From NCBI GenBank assembly GCA_028281165.1, contig JANQKI010000266.1:1-64000 (forward strand): DNA of 64,000 nt. Direction: 5' to 3'. The first letter of the stretch is position 1; every line of letters begins with the position of its first letter. This document shows positions 8,787 to 16,766 of this stretch, piece after piece. Both the position numbers and the translations under genes were made by a program. The notes under the pieces are model-generated. The model was not told where the DNA came from. It saw only the letters and a program-made list of their open reading frames with translations, and did no database searches. The DNA is from Opitutaceae bacterium. GTDB taxonomy: Bacteria; Verrucomicrobiota; Verrucomicrobiia; Opitutales; Opitutaceae.

Positions 8787-9659
8787 TTATACTTTCCGAA
8801 CCAGACACCACATGTTGTCGCTAGTGGGCATTCGGTCAAGAAGCCCCATTTTGGCGATATGGAAACCGCAAGCCTCGATCATGGTCTTAAGCGACTTTGG
8901 AGTAAAATAGTTAACATGATCGGGGTAACGAAAACCGCACCACTTGTCCTGCCGTATCTTGCGGTTCAGGCTGCCGAAATTCGGAACCTTGATGGTTGCT
9001 AGCCCTCCTGATCTCAGCTTGCGATAACACATTCTCAAAAGAGGCATGGGATTGATCTCATGCTCGAGGAAAGCGCACATGATCGCGTAATCGAAAAGGG
9101 AATCCTCATAGCTTTCCAACCCTCCAATGGCATCGCTTTGAACCACTTCTCCCGAAAATGGCTTCAATTTACCAGAGGCTTGATTGGCAAGGCTCTTGGA
9201 GATTTCAATCCCGTACGGTAAAACTTGGATACCGTATTGCTTTAATAGAATCTCGGTAGTTTCGGCTAGGATACTTCCATGCGAGCAACCTATGTCCACA
9301 AATCTCAGAGGCTCGCCTGCATCGCTACGTTTTGCATGAAGATTTCGCAGAATCTTGACCGCCCTAACGACCATCCTGTGTTTTCTCTGGCGAAGGAGTT
9401 TTCGCAGCCCTTTACCGGCAGAACTTAAAACAGAAACGATGGGCTCTGCCTCTCGTCGGCGTTGTCTTTCATCCTCAATCGTTTTTTCCCAGGCAAAATC
9501 CTCCTCGAAAGCCTCGTACACCGGTGGATTTTCCAGATAAACAAATCCAGTTTCAGAGCACTGCTTTATCAGCCAACCATCCTTGGAGTAGCGACTAAGT
9601 GTATGCGTTTCCGTTCTGCTTTCCGCCAGTGGGCAATCGCGAGTCAGTGATTCAGTCAT
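8787..9659 (-). CDS. Class I SAM-dependent methyltransferase
   Basis: 290 residues. Motif I of the Rossmann-type SAM-binding domain is FVDIGCSHGSILAETTEI (near 118-135), followed by an acidic YGIEISKS loop and a QSDAIGGL segment. The C-terminal half has the Methyltransf_23-like KVPNFGSLNRKI...PDHVNYFTP block. That block is common in methyltransferases acting on sugar or polysaccharide precursors, but the substrate is not identifiable. The N-terminal 40 residues contain cysteines (C9, C34) that might be a zinc-binding lead. It is convergent with the AcpH-like gene and stands alone. Confidence 0.8.
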   Translation of the reverse strand: MTESLTRDCPLAESRTETHTLSRYSKDGWLIKQCSETGFVYLENPPVYEAFEEDFAWEKTIEDERQRRREAEPIVSVLSSAGKGLRKLLRQRKHRMVVRAVKILRNLHAKRSDAGEPLRFVDIGCSHGSILAETTEILLKQYGIQVLPYGIEISKSLANQASGKLKPFSGEVVQSDAIGGLESYEDSLFDYAIMCAFLEHEINPMPLLRMCYRKLRSGGLATIKVPNFGSLNRKIRQDKWCGFRYPDHVNYFTPKSLKTMIEACGFHIAKMGLLDRMPTSDNMWCLVRKV

Positions 9660-9758
9660 TTTCGGGAAACGTAGCGATCATGTGACAAATCCATCAAGCG
9701 AAAAGCCTTCTGACCGTTCCGCTAGGGAATTGGGACAGCGAAGCGACGAAGGTAGATC

Positions 9759-10424
9759 CTACTCGAAGTAGCTCTGTAATTCTTCAGCCGTCCAAGGACC
9801 TCTGGAACCGATTTCTTCCTTAACGGATGCAACTTGATCTGCCGTCACTTCACTAGCCTCGTTACCCCAAGACTGACGGATGTATGTGACGATATTGGCA
9901 ACATCCCGGTCCTCCAGATCGCCCACTACCGACGCCATATTGCTGTTGTATTGCTGGCCCATAACAGTGATCGGCCCAGCAATCCCAGCTAGAACAATTT
10001 TAATCGGCAAGGCCGCATCTTCATGCAGCACCCACTCCGATCCAGCCAAAGGAGGAAAATTACCGGCCATACCTTCGCCATTAACTTGGTGGCAAGATGA
10101 GCAGCGCATCATATACAACTCCTGTCCGATCTCAAATGGAGTCTTCTCAACACCGGCTCCAGCGGGGACATAATTTAGAAAAGCGTGTATATCGCCACGT
10201 TCACTCAGGTACATTTGCGGATCATATCCGGCCGTGTGTCGACGCAGTTGAAACCAGCCGAAAGTGAGGACAATGATAAACGCCGTGGAGGAGAAGAAAG
10301 CCACTGCGGATCCCGCAACCCGTTGCCTTCGGATTCGAGAATGGACTTTGACGATACTTTCGTCCGAGGCCTTACTCTCATCGATTCCAGGCAGATTTAG
10401 AACGTCTGGATTGTCTTCGCTCAT
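9759..10424 (-). CDS. Membrane-anchored monohaem cytochrome c (CcoP-like), last gene of the ACIII operon
   Basis: 221 residues: cytoplasmic N-terminus (1-37), one TM helix (about 38-60) and a periplasmic class I cytochrome c domain. The haem c site is C108-S-S-C111-H112 (MMRCSSCHQVNGEGM). FPPLAGSEWV and the possible axial Met region near YNSNMASVV are typical of CcoP-like domains. CcoP normally has two haems; this has one. It overlaps the CcoO-like gene by one base and ends the minus-strand respiratory operon. It probably passes electrons from alternative complex III onward, but its terminal oxidase is not evident here. Confidence 0.85.
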   Translation of the reverse strand: MSEDNPDVLNLPGIDESKASDESIVKVHSRIRRQRVAGSAVAFFSSTAFIIVLTFGWFQLRRHTAGYDPQMYLSERGDIHAFLNYVPAGAGVEKTPFEIGQELYMMRCSSCHQVNGEGMAGNFPPLAGSEWVLHEDAALPIKIVLAGIAGPITVMGQQYNSNMASVVGDLEDRDVANIVTYIRQSWGNEASEVTADQVASVKEEIGSRGPWTAEELQSYFE

Positions 10425-11047
10425 CAGAGACCAATTTTCTCCGGACTAGGAGCTTCGGGCAGATCATAGTCCACTTTAAGGCTTAACATATAAGCAACCA
10501 GAGCTTCCGCTCGACGTGTCGGCACCACCTCGTAGCCAGGATCGACTTCATACCCCTCTGGAAGATCCAAAGCTCGATCCGAAGGCTGGCCAATAACGGG
10601 TCTAACGTCGTAAAGAAATGAATACGATGGCATATTGGATCCAGCGGACGTGATCTGCGAATTGTAGAAATGCAAATGATGCCATTCGCTATCAAGCTCC
10701 TTTGCGCCAACGTTCGAGAGATCAGGACCAATCCGACGGTCCCCAATAAGAGCTGGATATTGACCAACATAGTCTCTCGCCACGGATTGACGGATGCCCC
10801 AGGCTCGATCGATATCGGAACCAACCGTCAAACGCGTTTGCTGTGTGTGGCAAGAAACGCATCCCATTTGCTGATACACAAGCTTCCCTTGATCTGCAGC
10901 TCCAGGGGCAATACGCGGCTTGCGCTCGCTATCATCATAGATAGCGGAAAGCTGACCGCTTTGCTGGATTGGACGATTAACTAAATTGGCCCAAGAAAAG
11001 GCCAGCACGATGAACAATCCAACGAATATAAAAGGACCTCTGTTCAC
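10424..11047 (-). CDS. CcoO-like membrane-anchored cytochrome c
   Basis: 207 residues with an N-terminal membrane anchor (about 5-22) and one haem c site, C63-V-S-C66-H67, within YQQMGCVSCHTQQTRL. The downstream pattern (RRIGPDLSNVGAK, EWHHLHFYNS, SAGSNMPSYSFLYD) follows CcoO of cbb3 oxidases, including the methionine expected as axial ligand in SNMP. It sits directly after a CcoN-like gene (four-base overlap) and before a CcoP-like gene. The N-O-P order of a cbb3 operon is thus preserved, although the N subunit cannot be catalytic. Confidence 0.88.
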   Translation of the reverse strand: MNRGPFIFVGLFIVLAFSWANLVNRPIQQSGQLSAIYDDSERKPRIAPGAADQGKLVYQQMGCVSCHTQQTRLTVGSDIDRAWGIRQSVARDYVGQYPALIGDRRIGPDLSNVGAKELDSEWHHLHFYNSQITSAGSNMPSYSFLYDVRPVIGQPSDRALDLPEGYEVDPGYEVVPTRRAEALVAYMLSLKVDYDLPEAPSPEKIGL

Positions 11048-12567
11048 GATACGCTAGCCTCCAATTCGGGAGATTCACCAATAAGAGTTCCCGTCTCCTC
11101 TTTTTCACTACGTGTAGAGAACATGAAAAGAGTAAAAGAAACCAGGAAAGCGATTGCCCCTAAAAGCATGAGGAACATGCCCAGTGAAGCCATCACATAG
11201 TAGCTTTTCAGATTCACGACGATAGACAACACGCTGACCGTACTGCCATTCATCAACTCGCCTTCTTGCAGACCACCAGTAATCAGACTAGACACCAGAA
11301 GGAGAACGCCGCTGAGCTGCATCCAGAAATGGATCTCCGCAAGGGCTGCCGAAGGGAGCTCCTTATTCAAAAGTCGAGAAAGTATGAAATACAGAAACCC
11401 TGAAAAGATCATACTAGCAAAACCAAGCAAGCCGAGAAGTTGAACTCCATTGCTGAAGGAAGAGAATTGAGCGACTTCCTGGGTTGAGCGAAGCGAGCCG
11501 TAAATGTAATAAGCTCCGAAGACAATAAAGCCGATGCAGCCGAAAAGGACGAATCTAAGCGAGAGCGTATCCCAAATACGCGTGAAGTTCGCGAACAGGG
11601 TAGACAAAAATTGAATACCGAAAACGGTAAGGGGATAAAGGATACCAAAAGCCGCTATTATTCCAACGGCAGTTACCCAAGCCGGAATCGGACCGTTAAT
11701 CAACTCCGCGGAACCCGCGCAGCTGGCGAAAATAAACCAAGACCAGAAAGCCCTGCCGGAGTGATTGTAGCCAACGATCGGCGTTCCCAGAGCCTTTGGC
11801 AGCAGATAGTAAACGCAGGCCAGAGCCAGGGGCACAATCACTATCATCAACAAATTGTTGGCGTACCAAGATCCTACCAGATACTGTAGAGACCCCTGCG
11901 AAGGCTCGCGTATCAGCATGATTTGAGCAGCTGTGTAGATCCAAGCGAAAGCAAACAACGCGGCCAAAACATACCATTGAGACGCATAAGAAGCGCGATG
12001 AACGCGCTCGCGAAAAGTCAACAGCCCCCACAGCCCCATACCAATAAAAGAAGCTAGCAGAATCGGAGCAATGAAGGGAGGCATCTCAAGCCATTCGTAA
12101 GGAAGCTGACCGCTGACGGTTAGGCTCTCTCTCCAATTGAGAGGCAATGTGCCCCCCATCAGAATGCCAATCAATCCGACTACGAGGGCCACATTCCAAA
12201 TGGAAAGCGACACCGTAAGCAGAAATCCATTACCGATAGGAGCTCCGCCTAAACGAGCCAGGAGCCAAAAAGCGCAAGCTAGACCTGCATTGAAGAGCCA
12301 TCCATAAATCAGACTGTTCCAAAATACAGGCTCGACTTTTCCGTATGTAAGCCATTCGCAGCTGCCAAGGAATCCGGGGGAGTGTAGCTTGATCGATGCG
12401 ATAAGTCCAAAAATCAAGGAGACAACGAACCAAAAAGCAGCAGGTTTGATCATTCCCAACAATGGGTAGCGAATTGAGCTATCGATGCTCCATTGCGTCT
12501 CGCGGCCCTTTAGCTCGCCGGAGAGTTCCGGCCAAAGCGAAGAGCATATGTTGGAGATGAATTTCAT
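11044..12567 (-). CDS. CcoN-like membrane protein lacking all haem and copper ligands
   Basis: 507 residues with about 12 hydrophobic segments. The pattern follows CcoN, subunit I of cbb3 oxidases, but only four histidines exist and none falls on a ligand position. By eye, the low-spin haem His in RPLHTNAV is Phe (EPVFWNSL). The CuB His in YGHNAV is Asn (YANNLL). The GPHH pair is Ala-Glu (GSAELI), with the cross-linked Tyr replaced by Ala. The GHVHSGALG pair is Ser and Gly (FSNGVQLLG). It should therefore bind no haem b, haem b3 or CuB. The frame is intact and overlaps the CcoO-like gene by four bases. A structural or docking role with alternative complex III is inference. Confidence 0.85.
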   Translation of the reverse strand: MKFISNICSSLWPELSGELKGRETQWSIDSSIRYPLLGMIKPAAFWFVVSLIFGLIASIKLHSPGFLGSCEWLTYGKVEPVFWNSLIYGWLFNAGLACAFWLLARLGGAPIGNGFLLTVSLSIWNVALVVGLIGILMGGTLPLNWRESLTVSGQLPYEWLEMPPFIAPILLASFIGMGLWGLLTFRERVHRASYASQWYVLAALFAFAWIYTAAQIMLIREPSQGSLQYLVGSWYANNLLMIVIVPLALACVYYLLPKALGTPIVGYNHSGRAFWSWFIFASCAGSAELINGPIPAWVTAVGIIAAFGILYPLTVFGIQFLSTLFANFTRIWDTLSLRFVLFGCIGFIVFGAYYIYGSLRSTQEVAQFSSFSNGVQLLGLLGFASMIFSGFLYFILSRLLNKELPSAALAEIHFWMQLSGVLLLVSSLITGGLQEGELMNGSTVSVLSIVVNLKSYYVMASLGMFLMLLGAIAFLVSFTLFMFSTRSEKEETGTLIGESPELEASVS

Positions 12568-12605
12568 TTACCGTATCAAAATACCTTGGACGCTCAGGAC
12601 TCCCC

Positions 12606-12887
12606 CTATTCGCTGTACTCAGCGATTACCAGCTCCTTGGCTCGTTCGATAGGCAGACGCACTTTTCCGCTAGTCGGGTCAATAACCGCGTAGGAAGAAA
12701 GGGCTTCCACTTCCTTAGCCTGATGCTCGGATAGCGAAGGGCGCTCAACGCTCATTTCGCTTTCCTCAGCATTATCATCGTTATCCAAATACGTGACATC
12801 CAATAGAAAATAGAAGACGAGGAAAACGCCCAGGATGGCAACGATGGCCGGGAAGGAGCTTCTTGAAGGTGTTTGTACGGAACTCAT
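12606..12887 (-). CDS. Small single-TM protein of the ACIII operon
   Basis: 93 residues from the ATG at 12887. A longer upstream extension would run inside actF, so this start, 14 bases after the actF stop, is preferred. One TM helix (about 12-32, FPAIVAILGVFLVFYFLL), an acidic stretch and a periplasmic C-terminal tail with AVIDPTSGKVRLPIERAKEL are visible. A short VRxPIxRAxEL segment like this occurs in small proteins near ACIII or oxidase genes; that is recollection, not a search. It may be an accessory subunit linking actF to the CcoN-like protein. Confidence 0.72.
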   Translation of the reverse strand: MSSVQTPSRSSFPAIVAILGVFLVFYFLLDVTYLDNDDNAEESEMSVERPSLSEHQAKEVEALSSYAVIDPTSGKVRLPIERAKELVIAEYSE

Positions 12888-12900
12888 TTCAAGATGCAGA

Positions 12901-14142
12901 TTAGAAATTGTGGTTAAGCGACTCCACGATACGCGGATCGCGTATGGGAATAATCCTGTTTTTGCGATAGCTAGTCCAATAGGCCCAGAGCAATACTCCA
13001 CCCGCTCCAACGATGCCCGCCGCATACCAGATCAAATTAACAGGACTGGAAAACAACTGAACGGGTTCTCCATGGCTATCTTTGAGGGACGGCAATACGT
13101 TAAAGAAGATATCAACTAACTGCATAGTCAGAATCCAAATCGCGATAAAGATCATGGACTTGTGATTCACCTTTAGCGGAAACTGCAGCAAGTAGAGGAA
13201 TGGGAAGAGGAAATGCCCGAAAATAAGAAGCATGGATACTTCCCACCATAGGCCTTGTTCACGCAGATTGTACCAGAACGTCTCTTCGGGAATGTTCGCA
13301 TTCCAAATCAGGAAGTACTGCGAGAAACTAATATAGCCCCAGAAAACTGTGAAGGCGAAGCTGAGTGTCGCCAAATCATGGAGATGCTTGTTATTGAAAA
13401 TGCCTTTGAGCGGACCTTTCGAGACGAGAAAAATCGAAGCAAGGATGAGCACAGCCAAGGCGGCTCTCATGGCATTGGTGAAGAACCAAACGCCAAACAT
13501 GGTGGAGAACCAGTGATACTCCAAACTCATAATCCAGTCGAAACCCGCCATGGTCCAAGTCAAGGCTACGGCAAAAAGCCCTCCAGCAGCCAGCTTACGT
13601 GAAGCGAACGTGTGGCTTGGACTTCCATCAGCATCCTGAGCGATCGAGTGCTTGCGGAAAGCTCGGGCGAAAAGTATCCAAGTTCCAAAAGCAATCAACG
13701 CCCGTATCCAGAAAAAGGATTCGGTCAACCACCATTGCTTTTTTACCCACAGGATGTCTTCTCCAACCGTACCGTGACCATGAAGCGGTTCAGTGGGATC
13801 CATCCAAATCCAAAGCACGCCCTGATTCCCACTAAGATACGTAAGCAGGAAAACCGGAATAAACAAGATGCCCAGATAAGGCATAGCCGAAAGAAAGTTT
13901 TCCGCCTGACGACGAACGACAACCGACCAGGATGCGTCCATGATGTGGTGGATCAATACCAGAAACAGCATGCCAACGGATATCGATGTAATAAATAGCA
14001 AGCCGATAAGGTAGGAGAAGGCGGCCATTCGTGTATCCACGAAAAAGCCGACCATAGAAATTAAAAGCCCCGTAGCTCCAATAAGTAGCCACTTCTTGGG
14101 ATTCGGGATCGAGGCGTCGTGTTGCATCGCTTCAGCGCTCAT
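12901..14142 (-). CDS. actF: Alternative complex III membrane subunit ActF
   Basis: 413 residues with about ten hydrophobic segments, in the size range of ActF, the smaller NrfD-like (PsrC-type) quinol-interacting subunit. Recognisable stretches are HHIMDASWSVVVRRQAENFL near 65-85, VKKQWWLTESFFWIRA, and TMAGFDWIMSLEYHWFSTMF. It is one of two homologous membrane subunits with ActC that carry quinol oxidation by alternative complex III. The start overlaps the actE stop (14139-14142, ATGA), so the genes are coupled. Nothing in it is unusual. Confidence 0.92.
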   Translation of the reverse strand: MSAEAMQHDASIPNPKKWLLIGATGLLISMVGFFVDTRMAAFSYLIGLLFITSISVGMLFLVLIHHIMDASWSVVVRRQAENFLSAMPYLGILFIPVFLLTYLSGNQGVLWIWMDPTEPLHGHGTVGEDILWVKKQWWLTESFFWIRALIAFGTWILFARAFRKHSIAQDADGSPSHTFASRKLAAGGLFAVALTWTMAGFDWIMSLEYHWFSTMFGVWFFTNAMRAALAVLILASIFLVSKGPLKGIFNNKHLHDLATLSFAFTVFWGYISFSQYFLIWNANIPEETFWYNLREQGLWWEVSMLLIFGHFLFPFLYLLQFPLKVNHKSMIFIAIWILTMQLVDIFFNVLPSLKDSHGEPVQLFSSPVNLIWYAAGIVGAGGVLLWAYWTSYRKNRIIPIRDPRIVESLNHNF

Positions 14143-14756
14143 AGTCCAAGCTCCTCTCTCTTGGCAGGAGTTAAATCATTCGCGGTGCCATTGGCCGCTC
14201 GCTGCAGAGCTCGCATATAGAGAACCACTGCCCAACGGTCCTCAACAGACAACTTGTCGGCATAGGAAAACATAAGACCCTTCCCATTAGTAATAACATC
14301 ATAGAGCTGTCCATCGGGATAATTAAGGAAAAAAGGCTGGGTCAGATCTGCAACCGGCATTGTAACGGCATACTTCTTGATTATGCTATCAGCATTGCCC
14401 GCTTGGCCATGGCAGACGGCGCAGTAGATATTGTAGCGATCCTCGCCTCGGTCCATCAGAGCGTTGCTGATTTCAAGCCCGTCGGGCATACCCTTGCCAA
14501 ACTCCGTCCCGATCTTGCCGGTCTCCATGTATTCGTCCTCGTAGTACGCACCGCGAGCGACTGTGTTTTCCACCGGCAAACGATCCGTACGACCGTCGGC
14601 AAAAAAGGCGCTTTCGCTTTGCGGCATGTATTTTGGCATGCGATCCATGTCGTCAAATACCTCCAGAGGAGGAGACAGCTTCTTAGCTCCACGGAAGCCG
14701 AGTATTGAAATTGTCGATATGACTAGAAAAATGAAAATCAAGTATACGTAACGCAT
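14139..14756 (-). CDS. actE: Alternative complex III monohaem cytochrome c ActE
   Basis: 205 residues with an N-terminal signal anchor (about 3-20) and a haem c site at C112-A-V-C115-H116 (YNIYCAVCHGQAG). The C-terminal cytochrome fold includes DRWAVVLYMRALQRA. ActE is the monohaem electron exit of alternative complex III. The gene follows actD by three bases and overlaps actF by four, in canonical order. A periplasmic location is expected. Confidence 0.93.
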   Translation of the reverse strand: MRYVYLIFIFLVISTISILGFRGAKKLSPPLEVFDDMDRMPKYMPQSESAFFADGRTDRLPVENTVARGAYYEDEYMETGKIGTEFGKGMPDGLEISNALMDRGEDRYNIYCAVCHGQAGNADSIIKKYAVTMPVADLTQPFFLNYPDGQLYDVITNGKGLMFSYADKLSVEDRWAVVLYMRALQRAANGTANDLTPAKREELGL

Positions 14757-14758
14757 TT

Positions 14759-15316
14759 CTAGTCCTCTAGTTCGGAAATATCCGTTGGCTTAAGGCCTTG
14801 AATAAAGGCTCGCGTCTTCTCTAGATCGAATTGCGGATCGTCCTTTTCGATGCAGAGGAAGAATTTATCGTCAGTACCCTGAGCGATATCATCGTACTTG
14901 AGTACGGGATGGTAATGCATGGGCAGCTTATTGAGAATGAACATCCCGATGATCGAGGCGAAGGCCGAGAAGAGGATGGTCAACTCGTAGGCAACGGGAA
15001 AAGCGAAGTGCGGGCTAAAGAACGGCTTGCCGCCTACAATCAGTTTATAACCCTCGCTTAGGATACCGAGATCCAGATCCGAGGCGCCCGTGAAAGCGAT
15101 CATAAGCATGCCTGTAGTGATACCTGTGATACCGCCTATAATTGTAAATCGAGGAACCAGCGAACGCTTCAATCCCATAGCCGGATCGAGCCCGTGCACT
15201 GGGAAAGGCGTAACCACGTCCCACTGCTTGAAACCCGCTTCTCTCACCTTTCTGGCCGCATTCATGATGTCGGCTGGCGAGTCGAACTTAGCGATCAATC
15301 CACATTTTTTGGCCAT
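14759..15316 (-). CDS. actD: Alternative complex III subunit ActD (DUF3341)
   Basis: 185 residues. The N-terminal soluble half (IAKFDSPADIMNAARKVREA, FPVHGLDPAMGLKRS) is typical of DUF3341. Two TM helices follow (about 58-78, starting FTIIGGITGITTGM, and about 105-130, YELTILFSAFASIIGMF), then a cytoplasmic tail. ActD is a non-redox scaffold subunit with a two-helix hairpin. It lies between actC and actE as expected. The N-terminal domain resembles a metal-binding ferredoxin-like fold without obvious ligands. Confidence 0.93.
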   Translation of the reverse strand: MAKKCGLIAKFDSPADIMNAARKVREAGFKQWDVVTPFPVHGLDPAMGLKRSLVPRFTIIGGITGITTGMLMIAFTGASDLDLGILSEGYKLIVGGKPFFSPHFAFPVAYELTILFSAFASIIGMFILNKLPMHYHPVLKYDDIAQGTDDKFFLCIEKDDPQFDLEKTRAFIQGLKPTDISELED

Positions 15317-15344
15317 TGTTTTGAGTATTCGCTGGGTTACGGGT

Positions 15345-16766
15345 TTAGTGGTGATGCGGGTCAGCCTGAGGCGTCACAGCTTTGATTTCAGCCATGGCCA
15401 TTAGAGGCAGGAACCGAAGGAAAAGGAGGAAGAGAACAGAGAAGACGCCGAACGTACCAACGTAGGTAAAAATATCGACGACTGTCGGTGAGTAGTAGCC
15501 CCAGCTCGAGGGAACGAAATCGCGAGCCAATGAAGTAACGGCGATGACGAAGCGCTCGAACCACATGCCAATATTTACGAAGATCGAAATGATCCAGACT
15601 AAAGCCGGATTTTGCCTCACCCATTTAAACCAGAACAGTTGCGGCGAAATCACATTACAGGAAATCATAATCCAGTAGGACCAAGCGTAGGGACCAAACG
15701 CGCGGTTTACGAAAGCGAATATTTCGAAGTCGTTAGCGCCATACGCCGCAATGAAGAACTCCATGGCATAGGCGTATCCCACCATTGATCCCGTGGCCAA
15801 AATGATCTTGGTCATACAATCGATGTGATACTGCGTAATGAGATCTTCGAGACGATAAATCGCCCGCAGCGGTAGCATGAGGGTCAGCACCATGCCGAAT
15901 CCAGAGAAGATAGCTCCAGCCACGAAGTAAGGCGGGAAAATGGTGGTATGCCATCCAGGGAGCAGGGAAATAGCAAAGTCGAAGGATACGATGGTATGAA
16001 CCGAAAGAACGAGCGGGGTAGAAAGACCGGCCAAGAGCAAGTAGCACATTTCGTAGTTGCTCCAATGGCGATTGGATCCTCTCCAGCCCATGGCGAAGAT
16101 CCCATAGCAAATTTGCTTGATCTTGCTCTTGGCTCGATCCCGCACGGTAGCCAAGTCAGGAATCAAACCAATGTACCAGAAAAGCACAGACACGGTTCCG
16201 TACGTCGAAACCGCGAAAACGTCCCACAGGAGCGCAGACCGGAAGTTTGGCCAAATCGCATTGGCATTCGGGAAAGGGAACAGGTATCCTGGATACAAGG
16301 CGAACCAGACGCGACCAACGTGGAAAACCGGAAAGAGAGCCGCGCAAACCACCGCGAAGATGGTCATGGCCTCAGCAGCCCGATTGATGGAGGTACGCCA
16401 TTTTTGGCGGAGCAGACAGAGAATAGCAGAAATCAACGTACCAGCGTGGCCAATACCGATCCAAAAGACGAAGTTAACGATGGCCCAGCCCCAATTCATT
16501 GGATTAGCCAATCCCCAAACGCCAGTGCCAACTGCGACCAAGTAAACCAGACCGAAAACGGTGAAGCTAGCCGTTAGGCAGGCCACGATAAAGCACGCCC
16601 ACCACCAGGTCGGCGTCTTCTCTTCAATGATTCCGCAGATCTTTTCCGTAATCCAATTAAAACTACGATTGTTCTCGACCAGAACGGGACGAGGCACATC
16701 CGCTGGATTAACTTCGCTGAGAATGGCTGGCCGAGCTTCAGAGAGAGGAGAGTGAGCGCTAGCCAT
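15345..16766 (-). CDS. actC: Alternative complex III membrane subunit ActC (NrfD-like)
   Basis: 473 residues with about ten TM helices, the larger NrfD/PsrC-type quinol-binding subunit. Typical stretches are [40 protein letters not shown] and [20 protein letters not shown]. It binds menaquinol or ubiquinol at the outer face and passes electrons to the ActB iron-sulfur chain. It begins at the last base of actB and is followed by actD after 28 bases. The C-terminus ends in DPHHH. Confidence 0.94.
   Translation of the reverse strand: MASAHSPLSEARPAILSEVNPADVPRPVLVENNRSFNWITEKICGIIEEKTPTWWWACFIVACLTASFTVFGLVYLVAVGTGVWGLANPMNWGWAIVNFVFWIGIGHAGTLISAILCLLRQKWRTSINRAAEAMTIFAVVCAALFPVFHVGRVWFALYPGYLFPFPNANAIWPNFRSALLWDVFAVSTYGTVSVLFWYIGLIPDLATVRDRAKSKIKQICYGIFAMGWRGSNRHWSNYEMCYLLLAGLSTPLVLSVHTIVSFDFAISLLPGWHTTIFPPYFVAGAIFSGFGMVLTLMLPLRAIYRLEDLITQYHIDCMTKIILATGSMVGYAYAMEFFIAAYGANDFEIFAFVNRAFGPYAWSYWIMISCNVISPQLFWFKWVRQNPALVWIISIFVNIGMWFERFVIAVTSLARDFVPSSWGYYSPTVVDIFTYVGTFGVFSVLFLLFLRFLPLMAMAEIKAVTPQADPHHH

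Noticed and set aside
11044-12567. CcoN-like gene as a decaying pseudogene
   Set aside because: Full length, no frameshift or stop, four-base overlap with its neighbour, and hydrophobic segments all intact.
11044-12567. CcoN-like gene as a nitric oxide reductase
   Set aside because: NorB also needs the conserved histidine ligands, which are absent here.
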